Shown: piece after piece, positions 5,690 to 8,488 of the stretch
How the letters are laid out: every line of letters starts with the position of its first letter
Position numbering within the stretch: the stretch's first letter is position 1
Source of the DNA: Candidatus Dojkabacteria bacterium
GTDB taxonomy: Bacteria; Patescibacteriota; Dojkabacteria; GCA-002793355
Direction of reading: 5' to 3'
Length of the DNA stretch: 8,488 nucleotides
Assembly (NCBI GenBank): GCA_027033525.1
Contig: JALVLD010000139.1
Location: 1-8,488 of the forward strand
Notes under the pieces: model-generated
Databases searched by the model: none
What the model was told of the DNA's origin: nothing
The model's input: only the letters and a program-made list of their open reading frames with translations
Made by a program: the position numbers and the translations under genes

Positions 5690-8011
5690 ATGGTTAAAAT
5701 AAAAGTGTCAGATACTAAGCGAGTAACGCGGCGTAGAGCAACTAGGGTTACTAATAGTGAAAGTGGTGTAAAAGAAAACACCTTCAGCATTAGCTTCATT
5801 CTTAGGCATCTTAAGCTTCTTCTTTGGCCAGGGAGTCTATGGCTTGTTTTTGCAGTTAGTGTTTTGCTTATTCCATATTTAAGTGTTGTTTTTACGAAAC
5901 AATTGGCATTTTTAATTGTGGTATCAGCACTTGTTTTAATACTTCCATTAGTGTTTTTACGTAAGCATCGTGTTGTTTTGTATAAAATGCCTTTGACTAA
6001 TTTAGTGTTGGCGTTTTTAGCTTTTGTCACTTTTGTTGCTTGGTTTAAAGGTTTATTTAATTACAATTTTTGGGATTTAGGATTATTTGTTGATCTTCAT
6101 CCATATGTTTTAATTGGAGGTGCTTTGGGGATATTGGCTTTAGTATTGCTTACTGTTCAGTTTTCGGCGCAGACCACTAAGTTATTCTTAATGGTTTTGC
6201 CATGTTTGGTGATTATTTTGGATTTTTTAGGGATATTCCTTAAGCTTACTGCAGGACTCTTTGTAAAAATATTAAGTGCACTGTCTGTGAAATTAGGTCA
6301 GATGTATCTGGTATATTTGCAAGGCTATGGGGCATTAAGTTTATATCCTGATTCGAATTTTTGGCTCTTGGCACATTTGACAAGTATTTTATTTTTGGTG
6401 GTTTTGATGCTTAAGGATAATAATAAGAAGAATACACCTGCCCTGTGGAGTAGAGCTGTTATGTTAGTAATTATTCTTTGGTTTTTAACATATCCAATAA
6501 CTGCTATTACCTTTGGGTTTGTGTGGGGAGTACTCTTGTTTGTATTAGGTATAGCTTACGTAGCTAAGATTAAATTCGGACTAAAACAGTCAATTTTAGC
6601 CTCGCTAGGTGTTCTCGCTTTAATGGGAATTTTTATGCTTGTACAAGTATTGTTTTTTCATAAGAAATTGTTTTTTGCCCCAGGTTTTTTAAGAAATGTA
6701 AATCTATTCGTCGCTTACAGAACTTATGATAGGGCTATTCGAGCTCATGAGTTTTTGCCGGGAATTTTTAGGGGTAATATCCTGCAAAATCTTGTACTTG
6801 GTTTGTCGGTCGGTAAATTGGGGCCACTTATGGGGATTTTGGGATTTGTATTAGCGAAAGTGGTTTATAACGGGTTGGTTGTGTTACTTGTTGAAACTGG
6901 CATACTAGGGGGGTTGTTTTGGGCAGCAATAGCATTTTTATTGTTTAAAAAATTACACGTAAGCCAAAACACAGCTTCTAGATTAAGTGTGGTTGCTGCT
7001 TTGTTAGTTATGTTATGGCAAATGTTTAGTGGGGTAAGTGTTTGGTCGTTATTCTTTTTGTATCTATTAATTTTTGTTGCAGATGTTCTAACAACAGATA
7101 AAGTACAGGAGATCAAATTAAATGTAAATGAGCCGTTGGCATACGCTTTAAGATTCGCATTTTACACTATTGCTGTTTTAGGTACATTGCTTTGGACATT
7201 TGTTGTGGTAAAAACTGGATATATAACGAAGGGACTTTATGCTATTAAGCTGCGTCAAGTAGAAGCTGCAAGTCAGAAGGGGGCTCAGCGTTTTAAGACC
7301 CTTGAAGAGGCCTATTTGTATATTCAGCAAACTAGGGCTTATTGCAGTAATTGTCGCACTTTGGATATTGCAAGTTTGCAAGTATTGGATCAATTAGATG
7401 TAATGCTACTTTCTGACAAAACCTTAGTTAAAAACCTTAAAATAGATCCTCTTTTTGTGGAGCAATTAAGAAATTATTTGTTAACGGGGGCTTATAAATT
7501 AGTTGGCGAAACAATGATACCTGATGCAAATACGATTACTGCTTCTGTATTTGATAGACTAGGAATACAGCAAAAATCTAAGCTTTTGCAAAGTTTAGCA
7601 ATTGCTAAATATGAGCAAGCAGTTAATTTAATACCAACTGATTACAACCTAATGTATAAGTATGCTAGGTTATTACTATTGCAACAAAGCAAGAAAAATG
7701 ATGCAACTTATGCACGCCTAGTGTCTTTGTTGAAGTTACTTGCCAGTCAGGCTGGTAATTCACCGACTCGTATCGCTGAGGTAGCTTTGCTTCAAGGGCA
7801 ATTTTATACTAAATATAAAGAGTACGATAAAGCTAAAGATGTATATTCTAAGGTTAAGCAATGGTTGTCCGGACAAAAATTTAAAGATGAGAAGCAGAAA
7901 AAAGCGTGGTTAGATTTAATGGATAGATTAATAAAGAATGTTGAGCATTTACAAAATTCTCAGGGCGAAAAACCAGGGAAGGGTACTTCGGTAAAAGAGA
8001 ATAAGGAATAA
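5690..8011 (+). CDS. O-antigen ligase/polymerase-like polytopic membrane protein with C-terminal TPR-like domain
   Basis: A basic N-terminal tail (1-40) precedes about a dozen hydrophobic segments between residues 45 and 507. A long loop (about 324-390) with VAYRTYDRA (341-349) leads into YNGLVVLLVETGILGGLFW (393-411). That order resembles the Wzy_C core of O-antigen ligases and polymerases, which act on lipid-linked glycans at the outer membrane face. The usual HN of that core is Y393-N394 here. Residues 510-755 are soluble and helical, with TPR-like pairs (YEQAVNLIPTDYNLMYKYARLLL; LLQGQFYTKYKEYDKAKDVYSKV). A CxxC (C552-C555) sits at the start of this part. The C-terminus is Lys-rich. An in-frame TGA two codons before the ATG limits 5' extension. 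GAGG lies one base before the ATG, too close for a normal ribosome binding site, and a GTG at 5705 is an alternative start. The family call is moderate and the substrate unknown. Confidence 0.7.
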   Translation: MVKIKVSDTKRVTRRRATRVTNSESGVKENTFSISFILRHLKLLLWPGSLWLVFAVSVLLIPYLSVVFTKQLAFLIVVSALVLILPLVFLRKHRVVLYKMPLTNLVLAFLAFVTFVAWFKGLFNYNFWDLGLFVDLHPYVLIGGALGILALVLLTVQFSAQTTKLFLMVLPCLVIILDFLGIFLKLTAGLFVKILSALSVKLGQMYLVYLQGYGALSLYPDSNFWLLAHLTSILFLVVLMLKDNNKKNTPALWSRAVMLVIILWFLTYPITAITFGFVWGVLLFVLGIAYVAKIKFGLKQSILASLGVLALMGIFMLVQVLFFHKKLFFAPGFLRNVNLFVAYRTYDRAIRAHEFLPGIFRGNILQNLVLGLSVGKLGPLMGILGFVLAKVVYNGLVVLLVETGILGGLFWAAIAFLLFKKLHVSQNTASRLSVVAALLVMLWQMFSGVSVWSLFFLYLLIFVADVLTTDKVQEIKLNVNEPLAYALRFAFYTIAVLGTLLWTFVVVKTGYITKGLYAIKLRQVEAASQKGAQRFKTLEEAYLYIQQTRAYCSNCRTLDIASLQVLDQLDVMLLSDKTLVKNLKIDPLFVEQLRNYLLTGAYKLVGETMIPDANTITASVFDRLGIQQKSKLLQSLAIAKYEQAVNLIPTDYNLMYKYARLLLLQQSKKNDATYARLVSLLKLLASQAGNSPTRIAEVALLQGQFYTKYKEYDKAKDVYSKVKQWLSGQKFKDEKQKKAWLDLMDRLIKNVEHLQNSQGEKPGKGTSVKENKE

Positions 8012-8020
8012 TAGACAATA

Positions 8021-8049
8021 TTGATAAATAAGACTATTTTTGTTAAACT
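8021..8049 (+). promoter_or_regulatory. Promoter of rplS
   Basis: TTGATA (8021-8026) and TAAACT (8044-8049) are 17 bp apart, and a TGT directly before the -10 gives an extended -10. Transcription would start near 8056, leaving a leader of about 22 nt that contains the ribosome binding site. Confidence 0.55.
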
Positions 8050-8061
8050 AGGCTAGGTTAA
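8043..8061. promoter_or_regulatory. Imperfect dyad overlapping the rplS -10 and start site
   Basis: The 19-bp sequence reads TTAA-A-CTAG-G-CTAG-G-TTAA and is symmetric except at one pair (A8047/G8057) and the centre. It covers the predicted -10 and start site, where an operator would block initiation. CTAG is usually an uncommon tetramer, so two symmetric copies are mildly suggestive. No regulator is known. Confidence 0.3.
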
Positions 8062-8064
8062 TTT

Positions 8065-8069
8065 AGGAG
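8065..8069 (+). promoter_or_regulatory. Ribosome binding site of rplS
   Basis: AGGAG lies 8 nt before the ATG at 8078, the same spacing as at yebC. It decides this start over the in-frame ATG at 8099. Confidence 0.8.
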
Positions 8070-8077
8070 TAATATTC

Positions 8078-8488
8078 ATGAATGCCGATTTAATAAATAT
8101 GGTTGGGAATAGATATCTAGTTAATAAGCCTCAAGGTGATCAGAAACATCCAGACCATCGTTTTGAGGTGCGCGTGGGCGATACAGTCGTTGTGTATAGT
8201 AAGATAGTAATGAAAATGAAGGTTCAACAACGTTTAACTGCTGCTCAAAAACAGGCTCTAAAAAAGGCCCTAGCTGAAGGTAAAACAATGGAAGAAATAG
8301 AAGAACAAAATATAAAAGTTCAGCCATTCCGTGGAGTAGTTATTGCTATAAAGGGACAGGGAAAACACAAAAAGATTACGGTTAGAAGGATTGCAAGTGG
8401 CGGAATTGCGGTAGAAAAAATTATCCCATTTTTTTCGCCGGTTGTTGAGAGAATGAAAAGTTTAAAACATGGAGATCCGCAGCGTTCA
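8078..8488 (+). CDS. rplS: 50S ribosomal protein L19 with internal insertion, 3' truncated by window edge
   Basis: L19 sits at the 30S-50S interface of the ribosome. The diagnostic order is visible: VRVGDTVVV (31-39), then PFRGVVIAIKGQGKHKKITVRRIASGG (83-109) and EKIIPFFSPVVERMKSLKHGD (113-133). These correspond to GDTVEV, FEGVVIA, FTVRKIS and VER.F..HSPVV in other bacteria. The 137 residues stop just before the expected KLYYLR segment. Between the first strand and PFRG, where relatives have about nine residues, residues 45-80 hold a charged, probably helical insertion (LTAAQKQALKKALAEGKTMEEIEEQ). The first 30 residues also do not resemble the usual N-terminal helix. The gene has its own promoter and a strong ribosome binding site, and appears independent of the upstream membrane-protein gene. 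Confidence 0.93.
   Translation, partial: MNADLINMVGNRYLVNKPQGDQKHPDHRFEVRVGDTVVVYSKIVMKMKVQQRLTAAQKQALKKALAEGKTMEEIEEQNIKVQPFRGVVIAIKGQGKHKKITVRRIASGGIAVEKIIPFFSPVVERMKSLKHGDPQRS

Noticed and set aside
6865..7393. Reverse-strand ORFs opposite the Wzy-like gene
   Set aside because: They mirror a long hydrophobic coding frame, have no recognisable domain, and lack start signals.
8026..8041. AAATA-AGAC-TATTT hairpin followed by T residues as a terminator of the Wzy-like gene
   Set aside because: It is a five-pair, all A-T stem that is unlikely to terminate, and it lies inside the likely rplS promoter.
8012..8077. Structured L19 leader RNA as in low-GC Gram-positive bacteria
   Set aside because: The predicted leader is only about 22 nt, and the spacer is too short and too AT-rich for such a structure.
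8121..8327. Reverse-strand ORF opposite rplS
   Set aside because: It is a shadow of the L19 reading frame. It has no ribosome binding site, and its composition follows the opposite strand.
1..8488. Alternative genetic code with UGA as Gly or Trp, known in some CPR lineages
   Set aside because: No reading frame needs to pass through TGA. TGG is used for Trp and GGN for Gly. The absence of TGA stops among seven genes fits low GC and a small sample.
1..8488. CRISPR array, insertion sequence, toxin-antitoxin or phage module
   Set aside because: No spaced direct repeats, transposase motifs, terminal inverted repeats or paired small toxin-like genes are visible. All genes are housekeeping or envelope related.

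Overview
The window is AT-rich and gene-dense, and it looks like ordinary chromosome from a bacterium with a small, divergent gene set. The best guess is a member of the Candidate Phyla Radiation (Patescibacteria), perhaps near Microgenomates or Katanobacteria. That placement is inferred from the low GC, the divergent but catalytically complete housekeeping proteins, a degenerate LCP/LytR_C protein, a Wzy-like protein fused to a TPR-like tail and an expanded ribosomal protein L19. No 16S rRNA or other decisive marker is present. All seven visible stop codons are TAA or TAG, and TGG encodes Trp. Nothing points to a changed genetic code.

Layout. Positions 2-1375 (+) hold the 3' part of a class B penicillin-binding protein. 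Its last 8 bases overlap tail-to-tail with enolase (1368-2591, -). A 57-bp divergent spacer with overlapping -10-like elements separates eno from a rightward cluster. That cluster is a membrane-anchored LCP-like/LytR_C protein (2649-3695), YebC (3712-4431), RuvC (4436-4936) and a YtxH-like protein (4978-5334). A tRNA-Gln(TTG) gene follows at 5386-5456 with its own extended -10 promoter. A 233-bp gap without a gene then precedes a 773-residue polytopic O-antigen ligase/polymerase-like protein with a TPR-like tail (5690-8011). The window ends inside the gene for ribosomal protein L19 (8078-8488), which has its own promoter and a strong ribosome binding site.

Together these genes cover cell-wall synthesis and surface polymers (PBP, LCP-like protein, Wzy-like protein), glycolysis (enolase), translation (YebC, tRNA-Gln, L19) and recombination (RuvC). 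No mobile element, CRISPR array, toxin-antitoxin pair or defence system is visible. The points of interest lie in the proteins themselves: an LCP domain that lacks the catalytic Arg-Asp pair, a roughly 30-residue helical insertion in L19, a Wzy_C motif with Tyr in place of His plus a CxxC in the tail, and an enolase with an eroded N-terminal domain. There are also possible leaderless or bidirectional start signals. I do not see a clear new multi-gene system.
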